Positions 40,039-49,862 of a DNA stretch of 64,000 nt are shown in pieces (the stretch's first letter is position 1; each line of letters opens with the position of its first letter). The position numbers and the translations under genes are program-made. A model generated the notes under the pieces. The model searched no databases and was not told the origin of the DNA. It saw only the letters and a program-made list of their open reading frames with translations. Origin of the DNA: Variovorax sp. 679 (lineage in GTDB: Bacteria; Pseudomonadota; Gammaproteobacteria; Burkholderiales; Burkholderiaceae_C); NCBI RefSeq assembly GCF_003952185.1, contig NZ_RXFS01000002.1:248001-312000 (forward strand), given 5' to 3'.

Positions 40039-41140
40039 GGGCCGGGGGTGTGGGGTGTTGGGCCATCGCCTCGAGGGCGGCGGGTGGCATCAGCGCGTTC
40101 AACTCGGGCGGCAGGTCGGCCTGCAGCGCCACACGGTCGCCGCTGGCCGGGTGATTGAACTGCAGTCGCCAGGCGTGCAGGAACATGCGTTTGAGGCCCA
40201 GTTTCTGCAGCGCGCGCTGGCGTTCGGATTCGCCGTACTTGTCGTCGCCCGCGATCGGATGGCCGGCCGAGGCGAGGTGAACACGGATCTGGTGCGTGCG
40301 GCCGGTCTTGATGGTCACTGCGAGCAGCGACATCGGCTTCGCTTCGCCCGGCAGCGAGAGCTGCGCCAGCACCCGCACCAGCGTGACGGCGCGCATGGCG
40401 TCCGGATGGTCCTTGGCGACCACGCGCACACGGCGCTCGCCCGCGCCTGCGGAGCCGTCGGGCAGGAGGTATCTCGCCAAGGGCGCATCCAGCACCTTCT
40501 TGTTGGCGGGCCAGTCGCCTTCGACCAGCGCCAGATAGGTCTTGCCGGTCTCGCGTTCGCGGAACTGATCCTGCAGCGCGACCAGCGCGCTGCGCTTCTT
40601 GGCCACCAGCAGGATGCCGGAGGTTTCGCGGTCGAGCCGGTGCACCAGCTCCAGGAATTTCGCAGCAGGCCGCGCCGTGCGAAGCTGTTCGATCACGCCG
40701 AAGCTCACGCCGCTGCCGCCATGGACGGCCACACCGGCCGGCTTGTCGACAGCCAGCACGGCCTCGTCTTCGAGCAACACGGGAAATTCACGCGCCGGCG
40801 CGGGCGGAGCCGCCCCCTCCTCCGCACGCGCCGAAATCCGGATCGGCGGCAACCGCAGCACGTCGCCGGCTTCGATCCGGGTCTCGGCCTGCACGCGCCC
40901 CTTGTTGATGCGCACCTCGCCCGACCGGATGATCCGGTAGACGTGCGTCTTCGGAACGCCTTTCAGATGGCGAAAAAGGAAGTTGTCGAGCCGCTGCCCG
41001 GCCGATTCGGCGTCGACCGTGAGGAATCTGATGGCTGAAGGCGGCGCCCCGGCTTCGCCTGGAGCTTCGCGGCCTGCGGGATTTCGAGCAGCCGCGGGGC
41101 CTTGCTTCGCACCTATAATGTTTTTCACCAGCGCGGTCAT
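40031..41140 (-). CDS. rluC: 23S rRNA pseudouridine synthase RluC/RluD family
   Basis: 369 residues. An N-terminal S4 domain (QRLDNFLFRHLKGVPKTHVYRIIRSGEVRINKGR) is followed by the RluA-type catalytic domain with the nucleophile Asp in VHRLDRETSGILL and the RTHQIRVHLA motif. RluC modifies U955, U2504 and U2580 in E. coli; position next to rne supports RluC over RluD. A weakly conserved ~35-residue N-terminal extension is present. Divergent from rne. Confidence 0.92.
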   Translation of the reverse strand: MTALVKNIIGAKQGPAAARNPAGREAPGEAGAPPSAIRFLTVDAESAGQRLDNFLFRHLKGVPKTHVYRIIRSGEVRINKGRVQAETRIEAGDVLRLPPIRISARAEEGAAPPAPAREFPVLLEDEAVLAVDKPAGVAVHGGSGVSFGVIEQLRTARPAAKFLELVHRLDRETSGILLVAKKRSALVALQDQFRERETGKTYLALVEGDWPANKKVLDAPLARYLLPDGSAGAGERRVRVVAKDHPDAMRAVTLVRVLAQLSLPGEAKPMSLLAVTIKTGRTHQIRVHLASAGHPIAGDDKYGESERQRALQKLGLKRMFLHAWRLQFNHPASGDRVALQADLPPELNALMPPAALEAMAQHPTPPAHD

Positions 41141-41390
41141 GTAAGTGCTTGATTAGACAGAAGTTTAGTCCACTGCCATCAAATACCCAGGGCGGCGCTG
41201 GGAGGTCGATGCCGCTTTGGCGCCGAGCTGCAAACCCCGCGCAATCGCGCAAAGTGGCAGACCAGGCGTCCAAGTCAAGCCGACACCCACGAAACACCGA
41301 TACGGAATACCCCAGCCTGCAGCTTCCAAGCTGCCGGCGGATCGAAGCGAGTCCCTTGTTGTGTTGATGCTGCTGATTCGAATGTGCCTG

Positions 41391-41681
41391 CACTGGCTTC
41401 TGCCAGTGGCCTCGGGCATTGAATCGTCCGCAGCGCGAGTCATCCTTGCGCAACCTGCTATCGAAAAGATAGCCGCCCAACACCGAATCTGGCTCGCGCC
41501 CATCCACGCGCCCCCACCCCGGCTGTCTTCTTGAGCTAACGCTCGAGAAGCCTGCCCGCGCCTTGCGCGGCAGCGACAGCATCCGGGGCCCAAGCGGCAA
41601 TTCCCTGGTTTCGCGGGCGTCGTCCGTGCATCGTTGGCTCGTCATGGGCCGGTAGAACGATACATATAAGGACAACGCATC
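41391..41681 (+). promoter_or_regulatory. Hairpin-rich upstream/leader region of rne
   Basis: The 541-bp gap 41141-41681 holds no plausible gene. Its rne-proximal half carries consecutive hairpins: CACTGGC/GCCAGTG (41391-41408), GCTATC/GATAGC (41457-41473), CTTCTTGAGC/GCTCGAGAAG (41527-41550, one mismatch) and TGCC-GCGC/GCGC-GGCA (41553-41572). An AAGGA ribosome-binding site precedes the ATG. In E. coli RNase E binds its own structured 5' leader; these may play the same part. I saw no clear promoter, and nothing notable in 41141-41390. Confidence 0.5.
41457..41473. repeat. Short palindrome, copy 3 (GCTAYCTYTTCRATAGC family)
   Basis: GCTATC-GAAAA-GATAGC in the rne upstream region. The arms are identical to those of the copy at 28727-28743, and the reverse complement matches the 9251-9267 core at all but two positions. 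Confidence 0.5.
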
Positions 41682-44600
41682 ATGAAGCGGATGCTGATCA
41701 ATGCCACGCAGGCCGAAGAACGCCGCCTGGCAATCGTCGACGGGCAGAAACTGCTCGACTACGAAATCGAAATCGAAGGGCGCGAGCAGCGCAAGGGCAA
41801 CATCTACAAGGCGGTCGTGACGCGCGTCGAGCCCTCGCTCGAAGCCTGTTTCGTCGACTACGGCGAAGACCGCCACGGCTTCCTGCCGTTCAAGGAAATC
41901 TCCAAGCAGTATTTCGCCGAAGGCGTGTCGGCCAGCCAGGCCCGCATCCAGGACGCGATCCGCGAAGGCCAGGAACTTACCGTCCAGGTCGAAAAGGAAG
42001 AACGCGGCAACAAGGGCGCGGCCCTCACCACCTTCATCTCGCTGGCCGGCCGCTATGTCGTGCTGATGCCGAACAACCCCCGTGGCGGTGGCGTCTCGCG
42101 CCGCATCGAGGGCGACGACCGCGCCGAACTCAAGGAGGCGATGGACCAGCTCGAGTACCCGAAGGGCATGAGCATCATCGCGCGCACCGCCGGCATCGGT
42201 CGCATCGCGTCCGAACTCCAGTGGGACCTGAACTACCTGCTCAAGCTCTGGAGCGCCATCGACGGCGCGGCCAAGGGCGGCAAGGGCGCCTTCCTGATCT
42301 ACCAGGAATCGTCGCTGGTCATCCGCGCCATCCGTGACTACTTCAATCACGACATCGGCGACATCCTGATCGATACCGACGACATCTACGACCAGGCGCA
42401 GCAATTCATGGCGCACGTCATGCCCGAGCATGCCGCCCGCGTGAAGCGCTACCGCGACGACGCGGCGCTGTTCAGCCGCTTCCAGATCGAGCACCAGATC
42501 GAATCGGCCTACGCCCGCACCGTGCAATTGCCCTCGGGCGGCGCCATCGTGATCGACCACACCGAGGCGCTGGTCTCGGTCGACGTGAACTCGGCCCGCG
42601 CCATCAAGGGCGGCGACATCGAAGAGACCGCCACCCGCACCAACCTCGAAGCCGCCGACGAAGTGGCCCGCCAGATGCGCCTGCGCGACCTGGGCGGCCT
42701 GATCGTCATCGACTTCATCGACATGGACGAGTCGAAGAACCGCCGCGAAGTCGAAAGCCGCCTGCGCGACGCGCTGCGGCAAGACCGTGCCCGCGTGCAG
42801 TTCGGCTCGATCAGCAAGTTCGGCCTGATGGAAATGAGCCGCCAGCGCCTGAAGCCGGCGCTCTCCGAAGGCTCGTCGATCCCCTGCCCCCGCTGCGGCG
42901 GCTCGGGCCACATCCGCGACACCGAATCGAGCGCGCTGCAGATCCTGCGCATCATTCAGGAAGAGTCGATGAAGGACAACACCGCCGCCGTGCACGTGCA
43001 GGTGCCGGTGGAAGTGGCTTCGTTCCTGCTGAACGAGAAGCGCACCGAGATCGCCAAGATCGAGCTCAAGCAACGCGTGAGCGTGCTGATGGTGCCCAAC
43101 AAGACGCTCGAGACGCCAAACTACAAGCTCGAGCGCCTGAAGCACGACGACCCGCGCCTGGACCACATCGAGGCCAGCTACAAGATGGCCGACGAAATCG
43201 AGGACCCGACCTCGGTCACGCGCCGTTCGCAGGAGCCCACCAACAAGCAGACGCCGGTCATCAAGGGCGTGCTGCCCGATGCACCCGCGCCCGTGGTGCA
43301 GCCCAAGCCCGAAGCGGTGCGCGCTCCTGCCGCACCGGCACCGGTCGCTCCGCCCGTGGTGAGCGCGCCGGTTCCGGCACAGAAGGGCTTCTTCGCCTGG
43401 ATCAAGAACCTGTTCGGCGGCACGCCGGCTCCCGCTGCGGCGCCCGCACCTGCAGCGATCCCGGTCGAGGCACCGAAGCCCCGCCGCGACGGCCGCCCTG
43501 GCCGCGACGGTGAAGCCCGCGGCGGCGCGCGCGACGGCGAACAGCGCCGTGGCGGCCGCGGTGGCGAAGGCCGCGGCGAGGGCCGTGGCGAGAACGGCGG
43601 ACGCCCGAACGGTCGCGACGGCGAGCAACGCCGCGGCGGCCGCGGCGGCGAGCGCCGTGAAGGACGCGGCGAGGGCCGTGGCAATGAACAGCGCAACGAG
43701 CAACGCAACGAAGGCGCCAACCAGCCGCGCGAACAACGCGAGCCGCGTGAAGCGCGCGCACCGCGCGACGGCGAACAGCGCCGCAACGGACGCGGCGAGC
43801 GCCGCGAAGGTGAAGGCCGCGAAGGTCGCAACAGCGTGCTGCCGGCCGAGGCGCTCGACGGCGTCAACCTCGAAGCCCAGCAACTGGCTGGCGCTGCCGC
43901 AGGCGACGAAGGCAATGCAGCGGAGCGCGCGCCGCGCGCCCGTGGCGAACGTCGTGAACGCGGCGAGCGCAACGAGCGTGGCGAACGTGGTGACCGCAAT
44001 GGCGACAACGGCGCCCGCGAACGCAATGCCGAAGCCGGCGAAGGCGCCGCGCAAGGCGAGCAACGCCAGCCACGCAACGGCCGCGACGAGCAGCGCGCAC
44101 CGCGTGGCGAACGCAATGACCGCAACGACGGTCGCCGCGAACGTCGCAACGATGCGCCGCAGGCCGAGGCAGACGCACGCGGCGCCGAAGCCGCGGCAGC
44201 CGATGCCGACCAAGGCAACGAGGCCGCCATCAACGGCAGCAACGAGCAGGCACCGCGCCGCGACGGCGAAGAGCGCCGCGGCCGTTCGCGTGACCGTTAT
44301 GGCCGCGACCGCCGCGAACGTGGTCCGCGCGACGAAGCCGAAGCCGGCGCAGCAGTGGCTGCCGAAGGCCTCTCGTCGCAAGAGCCCCAGCAGCAACTGC
44401 CGCTGGTGTCCGAGCGCGCCGAAGCTGTGGAAGCCGTTGCTGTCGCAACGGAAGTCCGCGAGGCACCGCAGCAGCAGGTTCGCGCCGAGCGCCCCGCGCC
44501 GGTCGTCGCCGCCGCGGTTGCCGAGCAGATCGTGATCGCCGAAAGCGTCGCCGCCAAGGCACCCGCGGCGGCCAACGGTCGCGCACTGCCCAAGGTCCAG

Positions 44601-44858
44601 CCCTTCGAGCTGCCGCTGGCCGAGCTCGCGCAGATCGCCGAGAGCTCGGGCCTGCAGTGGGTCAACTCGGACGCCGAGCGCATCGCGCAAGCCCGCGCCG
44701 CCATCGAAGCCGAGCCGAAGCCAGTGCATGTGCCGCGCGAGCGCCCGCCGGTGGTCGTGCTCGACGAAGGCCCGCTGGTGCTGGTCGAAACCCGCCGCGA
44801 CCTCGGCTCGATGTCGCTGCCGTTCGAGCAGGAACAGCAGCAGCAACGCTCCATCTGA
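41682..44858 (+). CDS. rne: Ribonuclease E
   Basis: Endoribonuclease and degradosome scaffold, 1058 residues. The N-terminal half carries the S1 domain ([30 protein letters not shown], ~41-70), the sensor and DNase-I-like catalytic region ([31 protein letters not shown]) and the Zn-link CPRCGG with cysteines at about 404 and 407, as in E. coli. From ~545 the protein is disordered: an Ala/Pro linker, then long runs of Arg/Glu/Gly repeats ([22 protein letters not shown]) suited to RNA binding. It ends in a short conserved-looking helical tail. A terminator follows. Confidence 0.97.
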   Translation: MKRMLINATQAEERRLAIVDGQKLLDYEIEIEGREQRKGNIYKAVVTRVEPSLEACFVDYGEDRHGFLPFKEISKQYFAEGVSASQARIQDAIREGQELTVQVEKEERGNKGAALTTFISLAGRYVVLMPNNPRGGGVSRRIEGDDRAELKEAMDQLEYPKGMSIIARTAGIGRIASELQWDLNYLLKLWSAIDGAAKGGKGAFLIYQESSLVIRAIRDYFNHDIGDILIDTDDIYDQAQQFMAHVMPEHAARVKRYRDDAALFSRFQIEHQIESAYARTVQLPSGGAIVIDHTEALVSVDVNSARAIKGGDIEETATRTNLEAADEVARQMRLRDLGGLIVIDFIDMDESKNRREVESRLRDALRQDRARVQFGSISKFGLMEMSRQRLKPALSEGSSIPCPRCGGSGHIRDTESSALQILRIIQEESMKDNTAAVHVQVPVEVASFLLNEKRTEIAKIELKQRVSVLMVPNKTLETPNYKLERLKHDDPRLDHIEASYKMADEIEDPTSVTRRSQEPTNKQTPVIKGVLPDAPAPVVQPKPEAVRAPAAPAPVAPPVVSAPVPAQKGFFAWIKNLFGGTPAPAAAPAPAAIPVEAPKPRRDGRPGRDGEARGGARDGEQRRGGRGGEGRGEGRGENGGRPNGRDGEQRRGGRGGERREGRGEGRGNEQRNEQRNEGANQPREQREPREARAPRDGEQRRNGRGERREGEGREGRNSVLPAEALDGVNLEAQQLAGAAAGDEGNAAERAPRARGERRERGERNERGERGDRNGDNGARERNAEAGEGAAQGEQRQPRNGRDEQRAPRGERNDRNDGRRERRNDAPQAEADARGAEAAAADADQGNEAAINGSNEQAPRRDGEERRGRSRDRYGRDRRERGPRDEAEAGAAVAAEGLSSQEPQQQLPLVSERAEAVEAVAVATEVREAPQQQVRAERPAPVVAAAVAEQIVIAESVAAKAPAAANGRALPKVQPFELPLAELAQIAESSGLQWVNSDAERIAQARAAIEAEPKPVHVPRERPPVVVLDEGPLVLVETRRDLGSMSLPFEQEQQQQRSI

Positions 44859-44879
44859 GCGACGCAAGCTCGCAAGTAG

Positions 44880-44907
44880 AAAACGGCGCCTCTGGCGCCG
44901 TTTTTTT
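44880..44907. terminator. Intrinsic terminator of rne
   Basis: AAAACGGCGCC-TCT-GGCGCCGTTTT is a perfect 11-bp stem followed by more T (44880-44907), 21 bp after the rne stop. The A-run also allows termination of the convergent LysR gene, which ends at 44910. Confidence 0.9.
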
Positions 44908-44909
44908 AT

Positions 44910-45776
44910 TCATGCCCTGTCGTGCGCCGGCAGTTCCGGCATCTCCAGGATCAGTTGGCCGAACCGGCAGGCACATTCCGTCCTGCCGCCCTCGCTCCAG
45001 ATCAGCGAGAAATCCACGCTCGGCAATGGCGGCAAGCCGTAGCGGCCATCGACGATCTTCATGCCCGGCTCAACGTCCTCGCGCGTGAGCACTGTCACGG
45101 CCAGCCCCGCCAGCACCGCCGCGCGAATGCCGTGCTGGCTCGCCGAAGTGAAGACCACGTGCCAGTCGCGCGAAGTGGCATCCAGGGCTCCGGCCGCCAC
45201 CTCGCGGTTGACGCAAGGCTTCGGGAAGAAAGCCAGCGGCAGCGATGCGCCCGGCGACGCCTCGAAGGTTTCCGCCGCCGCCCAGACCAGTTGCGTGCGG
45301 CGCAGGCGCGTGCCCTCCTCGCAGCCGGGCGGCGACATCACCACCGCAAGATCGAGTTCGCCCGCGCGGATCATGGCGCGGAAGTCGAGATGCATGCTCA
45401 CGCTGACCTCCATGCGCGTGGCGGGAAAGGAGCGCGCGAACTGCGACAGCAAGGGCGGCAGTCGCTCGCCCATGAAGGTGTCCGGCGCGCCGAAGCGCAC
45501 CACGCCCGCGATCGGCGACGGCTGGAAGCGCCGCGTCATCGCGTCGAGCGTTTCGAGGATCTGCTGGGCGTAGCGGAGAAAGTCCTCGCCGTCCTCCGTC
45601 ACCGTGAGGCGGCGCGTCGTGCGATGCAGCAGCGGCCGGCCCACCTGCTCCTCCAGCCGCCGGATCTGGTGGCTGATGGCCGACTGCGTCAGGTGCAGCC
45701 GCTGGGCAGCACGCGTGAAGCCGCCGGTTTCCTTGACGGCCACGAAGGCTCGCAACAGCGCTGGGTCGAAATCCAT
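44910..45776 (-). CDS. LysR-family transcriptional regulator
   Basis: 288 residues. The winged helix-turn-helix is at residues 5-64 (LLRAFVAVKETGGFTRAAQRLHLTQSAISHQIRRLEEQVG), followed by a linker and an effector-binding domain (GVVRFGAPDTFM...). It is divergent from the DHA2 efflux gene, with a perfect 18-bp palindrome 7 bp before its own start, so it most likely controls both genes. The effector is unknown. Confidence 0.9.
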   Translation of the reverse strand: MDFDPALLRAFVAVKETGGFTRAAQRLHLTQSAISHQIRRLEEQVGRPLLHRTTRRLTVTEDGEDFLRYAQQILETLDAMTRRFQPSPIAGVVRFGAPDTFMGERLPPLLSQFARSFPATRMEVSVSMHLDFRAMIRAGELDLAVVMSPPGCEEGTRLRRTQLVWAAAETFEASPGASLPLAFFPKPCVNREVAAGALDATSRDWHVVFTSASQHGIRAAVLAGLAVTVLTREDVEPGMKIVDGRYGLPPLPSVDFSLIWSEGGRTECACRFGQLILEMPELPAHDRA

Positions 45777-45783
45777 GGCAGCA

Positions 45784-45801
45784 GATCAATGATGATTGAT
45801 C
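45784..45801. promoter_or_regulatory. Candidate LysR operator
   Basis: GATCAAT-GATG-ATTGATC, a perfect inverted repeat with 7-bp arms, in the AT-rich gap between the divergent LysR and MFS genes. It is placed to act on both promoters. Confidence 0.5.
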
Positions 45802-45894
45802 ATGGATTCTAGGAAATTAAATCATTTCCATCATGAAGAGGCTTTCCCCAGAATCGCCCGGACCTCTTTGCCAAAGCTCCCAGAAAGATCCCCG

Positions 45895-47457
45895 ATGCCT
45901 CTCTCCCACACCGGCAGGAACCGTGTCGCGCTGGCCGCCATCTGCCTCATCGCGCTGATGTTCGGCCTGGAAATCTCCAGCGTGCCGGTCATTCTTCCCA
46001 CGCTCGAAAAAGCACTGCATGGCGACTTCAGCGACATGCAGTGGATCATGAACGCCTACACCATCGCCTGCACCACGGTACTGATGGCCGCCGGCACGCT
46101 GGCCGACCGCTACGGCCGCAAGCGCATCCTCGTCGTCAGCGTCGTGTTGTTCGGCCTGACCTCGCTGGCCTGCGGGCTCGCGCAGAACGCGCCGGTGCTG
46201 ATCGCCGCGCGCCTCCTCCAGGGCCTGAGCGGCGGCGCGATGCTGATCTGCCAGCTCGCGGTGCTCTCGCACCAGTTCCAGCAGGGCAAGGAGCGCAGCC
46301 GGGCCTTCGCCACCTGGGGCGTGGTCTTCGGCATGGGCCTGGGCTTCGGGCCGATCATCGGCGGCGCGATTGTGGCGCTGTCGAGCTGGCAGTGGGTGTT
46401 CCTGGTCCATGCGCCGCTGGCCGTGGTGGCGGTCGTGCTCGTGCTGGGCAGCGTGCAGGAGTCGAGCGACCCCGATGCGCAGCGGCTCGACCTGCCCGGC
46501 ATCGTCACGCTGTCGCTCGCAGTGCTGGGCCTGACCAGCTTCATCACGCAGGGGCCCAGCCTTGGTTTCTCGAGCCCGCTGTCCATCGGCATCGCGGTTG
46601 CGTCGGCCGCGAGCTTCGTGCTCTTCCTGTGGGTGGAGAAGATCAACCCGCACCCGATGTTCGACTTCTCGGTCTTCAAAATCCGCAACTTCTCGGGTTC
46701 GATCATCGGCTCCATCGGCATGAACTTCAGCTTCTGGCCGTTCATGATCTACCTGCCGATCTACTTCCAGGGCGCGCTGGGCTACGACGCAGTCGTGGCC
46801 GGCTCGGCGCTGCTGGCCTACACGCTGCCCACGCTGGTGCTGCCGCCGCTGGCCGAGCGGCTGTCACTGCGCTACCGGCCGGGCGTGGTCATTCCGGCGG
46901 GCCTGTTCGTTATCGGGCTCGGCTTCATCGCGATGCGCTACGGCAGCGGCATGACCCACGCGAGCTGGATGACGATGCTGCCCGGCTGCCTGCTGGCCGG
47001 CATCGGGCTGGGCCTGACCAACACGCCCGTGACCAACACCACCACCGGCTCGGTGCCGAGCACGCGCGCGGGCATGGCGTCGGGCATGGACATGAGCGCG
47101 CGGCTCATCACGCTGGCCATCAACATCGCGCTGATGGGTTTCGTGTTGCTCGAAGGCATCCATTCGCATCTGCGTGGCGCGCTCTCGGCGTCGCTCGACG
47201 CACTTCAGCTGCGCACGCTGGCGGAGAAGATCGCGGCCGGCAGCTTCGCATCGATTGCCGACAGCTTCCCGGCGCTGTCGCAGGCCGATCCATCCGGCGC
47301 GGTGGTGCACGCGGCGCTGGTACAGGGCTTCGGGCTGGTGATGCTCTACGGCGGCGTCGGCGTGTGGGTGCTGGCCGGCATCAGCTGGCTCGTCTTCGGT
47401 GGCGGAAAGCAGTCGGCACAACCGGCGCCGGGCCTGAAGAAGCCCGCGTGCCCCTGA
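45895..47457 (+). CDS. DHA2-family MFS efflux transporter
   Basis: 520 residues with about 14 predicted membrane helices (EmrB/QacA type). Motif A is GTLADRYGRKRIL, motif B region RLLQGLSGGAM, and motif C-like GFGPIIGGAI. It probably exports a drug or small molecule by proton antiport. I chose the ATG at 45895 with an AGAAAGA site upstream; an in-frame ATG at 45796 adds a basic, non-conserved extension. Controlled, I infer, by the adjacent LysR. Confidence 0.88.
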   Translation: MPLSHTGRNRVALAAICLIALMFGLEISSVPVILPTLEKALHGDFSDMQWIMNAYTIACTTVLMAAGTLADRYGRKRILVVSVVLFGLTSLACGLAQNAPVLIAARLLQGLSGGAMLICQLAVLSHQFQQGKERSRAFATWGVVFGMGLGFGPIIGGAIVALSSWQWVFLVHAPLAVVAVVLVLGSVQESSDPDAQRLDLPGIVTLSLAVLGLTSFITQGPSLGFSSPLSIGIAVASAASFVLFLWVEKINPHPMFDFSVFKIRNFSGSIIGSIGMNFSFWPFMIYLPIYFQGALGYDAVVAGSALLAYTLPTLVLPPLAERLSLRYRPGVVIPAGLFVIGLGFIAMRYGSGMTHASWMTMLPGCLLAGIGLGLTNTPVTNTTTGSVPSTRAGMASGMDMSARLITLAINIALMGFVLLEGIHSHLRGALSASLDALQLRTLAEKIAAGSFASIADSFPALSQADPSGAVVHAALVQGFGLVMLYGGVGVWVLAGISWLVFGGGKQSAQPAPGLKKPACP

Positions 47458-47470
47458 CAAAACCCCCGGT

Positions 47471-48754
47471 TCAGCTGTTCTCGACCTGCGCCGCGCGTTT
47501 CCAGGCTTCGGCGGCCTGCTCGGCGTCGTCGCGATCTTCGGCCAGCTGGGCCAGTGCAAGCCAGGCGCGACGATACAGCTCGGTGTCCTGCAGGCCGAGG
47601 CCGGCCTGCATCAGGAGCTGCTGCGCCTTGCCCCAGAGCTGGCGCTTCATGCAGGCCATGCCCGCGAGGTACTGCAGATTCGGGTCTCGCGGGTTGTTGC
47701 GCTGTGCGCTTTCGATGCGCGCCAGCCACTCGGCATCCACCGAATCGAGCCCCGCTTCGAGCGCGCGCGCCAGCTTGACGCGCAATGCGTCACCCAGCCC
47801 GCGCGGATTGGCCACCATGCGCTCCCAGGCCGGCAGCAGCCAGCCGCGCGCGAGGGCGAGATCGCCGCGCAGCGCGACCATGCGCTGCGCCGCGTGGATC
47901 GCCACCTCGGGCATCTCGCGTTCGTTGGCATCGAGCTCGGTCCATGCACGAAGCAGCTGCGCAGGGTCATGTGCGCCCGACAGCAGTTCGGTCGCGAGGC
48001 CGCGCACGATGCTCTGCGCCGCCGCCTCCGAGAAGGCGCGGTGCTTGGCCAGCAGGCGCGCGGTTTCGAGCGCTTCGAGCGTCCGGCGATCCTGGCGTGC
48101 CGCCTTGAGCCGCAGGCGCAATGCGAGCGTGCGACGCTGCGCGCCCTGCGGCAGCTCTTCGAGCCGTGCGAGCGCGGCGGCCGCGTCGCGGTCTTCGAGC
48201 GCCCAGCGCGCCGCGCGCAACTGGACGCCTTCGCGCGTCTCGGGGCTGGCGAGCACGGTGCGGTCCGCACTTTCGTTGAGGGCCTGCTGCAGATGCGCAT
48301 CGCGCGCAGCCTTGTCCTGCAGCGCCTGCGCACTCTCGGCCGCGAGCAGATGCGAAAGCACGCGAACCTGCTGCGCCTGTGGCAGGCTGGCGCCGAGCGC
48401 GGCCAGCGTCTTTTCTTGCGTGAGCGCGGCCTGCGCGGCCTTGCGCGCGCGCGAGAAGCGGCCGGAGATCAGCTGCACCATCGCGTCGAGCAAGGCGGAG
48501 TGAAGCGTGCGCTCCTTCTGCTGCAGTCGCCACTGGCGCGCCTGCGTGGGCAACGAGAACAGCGCCGCCAGTGCCCGCAGCGCCGCATGCAGCAGCACGA
48601 AGGCCACCAGCAGGATCACGAGCACGAGATTCAGCGAGAGATCGACGCGCCATGGCGGCCAGAACACGGTGATCGTGCCCTGGTTGTTGCCAGCGAAGAG
48701 AGCGACTGCCGCTGCAACGGCGAAAAGGGCGAGGAGCCAGATTGCTGCGCGCAT
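47471..48754 (-). CDS. hemY: HemY-type TPR membrane protein
   Basis: 427 residues. Two N-terminal membrane helices (AAIWLLALFAVAAAVALFAG and LNLVLVILLVAFVLLHAALRAL) precede the HemY_N signature (TVFWPPWRVDLSLNL). TPR-like helices follow to the end (LQYLAGMACMKRQLWGKAQQLL...). Despite the name it is not protoporphyrinogen oxidase; its role in heme supply is inferred from genomic association. It lies 10 bp after hemX; convergent with the MFS gene (13 bp) without a visible terminator. Confidence 0.88.
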   Translation of the reverse strand: MRAAIWLLALFAVAAAVALFAGNNQGTITVFWPPWRVDLSLNLVLVILLVAFVLLHAALRALAALFSLPTQARQWRLQQKERTLHSALLDAMVQLISGRFSRARKAAQAALTQEKTLAALGASLPQAQQVRVLSHLLAAESAQALQDKAARDAHLQQALNESADRTVLASPETREGVQLRAARWALEDRDAAAALARLEELPQGAQRRTLALRLRLKAARQDRRTLEALETARLLAKHRAFSEAAAQSIVRGLATELLSGAHDPAQLLRAWTELDANEREMPEVAIHAAQRMVALRGDLALARGWLLPAWERMVANPRGLGDALRVKLARALEAGLDSVDAEWLARIESAQRNNPRDPNLQYLAGMACMKRQLWGKAQQLLMQAGLGLQDTELYRRAWLALAQLAEDRDDAEQAAEAWKRAAQVENS

Positions 48755-48764
48755 GGATGTCCGA

Positions 48765-49862
48765 TCAGCGGCCTGCCGCTGCGGTGGCAAGTGCCGACAG
48801 CGTGTCGTCGATACGGACCGGCTCGGTCGTCTTCACCAGGGCCTGCAGTTGCTGCAGCAGCGTGGCCGCAGCCTGGGTGCGGCGCGACGCAGGGTCGAAG
48901 TAGCGATTGAGCGAAGCCGTTACCTGCGACAGCTCGCTGCGCGTGGCTTCCATCTGCCGCGACAGCAGCGACAGGCGCGCATTGAGCAGCTTGAGCTTCA
49001 GGTTCTCGCGCAGGAAATACGACTGCTCGGGCGCCAGCAGGATCGCTTCCGGGCTCTGGATGCGGCCGACGCGCACCAGCGAGCGGGCCTCGCCGCGCAC
49101 CGTGAGCAGCGCGCGGCGCCACCACGGCGCGTCAGCGGGAATGGGTTCGGGCTGCCATGCATTGGTGCCGGTGCCGCGCACCGCGACCGCGTTGAGCGTC
49201 GGCAGGTCGTCCACGTTGCGCATCAGCTCGTCGAGCTTCTGCAACGCCTCGCCGCCATCGTTGCTGGCGCTGCTGCGCAGGCGGTCGGCGTCGCGCTGCA
49301 TGGCGCGCTGCAGGGGCGTCAGCCGAGGCTGCGCGGCGCGCGCGATGCGGGTGTCGCCGGCCTTCAGGGCGGCCAGCAGCGGCTCTACGCTGCCGGTGAC
49401 CTGCGCCTGCTGCAGGGCAAGGCGCACGGCGGACTCGATGTCGACCACGAGGTTCTCGTCGCGCGAACGCGAGAGGCTCTGGATGAGTTCCTCGAGCTGC
49501 GAGCGCTGCAGCGCGATTTCGGTCACGCGGGTTTCGACCAGCGCCACGCGGGCAGATGCATCGCGCACCGTGTCGCTGGCCTGGCGGGCCAGCGTGCGCG
49601 CTTCCATCGATTGCGCGATGGCGTCGGCGCTCTGGCGGGCGAGCTGCTCCTTCATGCCGCCGACCTTCTGCCACAGCGCGATGGACATCAGCAGCGCGGC
49701 CAGTGCCACGAGGGCCACGAGGGCGAATCCGATACGGGAGAGAAGCAGCGCTCCGGCGGCCTGCGCGGCAGGTGTCTGATGCGGTGCCAGCGTGGCGGGC
49801 ACCGGCGCCGTGGCAGCGGATGGGGAAGAAGAAAAATCGTCTGTGGGGGACGCGGCGCTCAT
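48765..49862 (-). CDS. hemX: HemX membrane protein
   Basis: 365 residues with a Ser/Pro/Ala-rich cytosolic start, one membrane helix (IGFALVALVALAALLMSIALW, ~45-65), then a coiled-coil periplasmic part (VRDASARVALVETRVTEIALQRSQLEELIQSL) and the HemX domain with APWWRRALLTVRGEARSLVRV. Often mis-annotated as uroporphyrinogen methyltransferase; no SAM motif is present. The ATG at 49862 overlaps the hemD stop (ATGA). Confidence 0.88.
   Translation of the reverse strand: MSAASPTDDFSSSPSAATAPVPATLAPHQTPAAQAAGALLLSRIGFALVALVALAALLMSIALWQKVGGMKEQLARQSADAIAQSMEARTLARQASDTVRDASARVALVETRVTEIALQRSQLEELIQSLSRSRDENLVVDIESAVRLALQQAQVTGSVEPLLAALKAGDTRIARAAQPRLTPLQRAMQRDADRLRSSASNDGGEALQKLDELMRNVDDLPTLNAVAVRGTGTNAWQPEPIPADAPWWRRALLTVRGEARSLVRVGRIQSPEAILLAPEQSYFLRENLKLKLLNARLSLLSRQMEATRSELSQVTASLNRYFDPASRRTQAAATLLQQLQALVKTTEPVRIDDTLSALATAAAGR

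Noticed and set aside
41112..41120. TATAAT on the plus strand before rne
   Set aside because: It lies inside the rluC coding sequence and has no -35 at the right distance.
41217..41534. Short frames in the rluC-rne gap
   Set aside because: No ribosome-binding site or domain; the region is better explained as leader and promoter DNA.
40788..44867. A 1359-residue open frame antisense to rne and rluC
   Set aside because: Ala/Val/Arg-rich shadow produced by the GC-rich third positions of rne; it crosses a clear intergenic region and shows no domain.
46041..48503. An 820-residue frame spanning the DHA2 efflux gene and hemY
   Set aside because: It runs in a different frame over one gene and antisense to another, with composition typical of a shadow.
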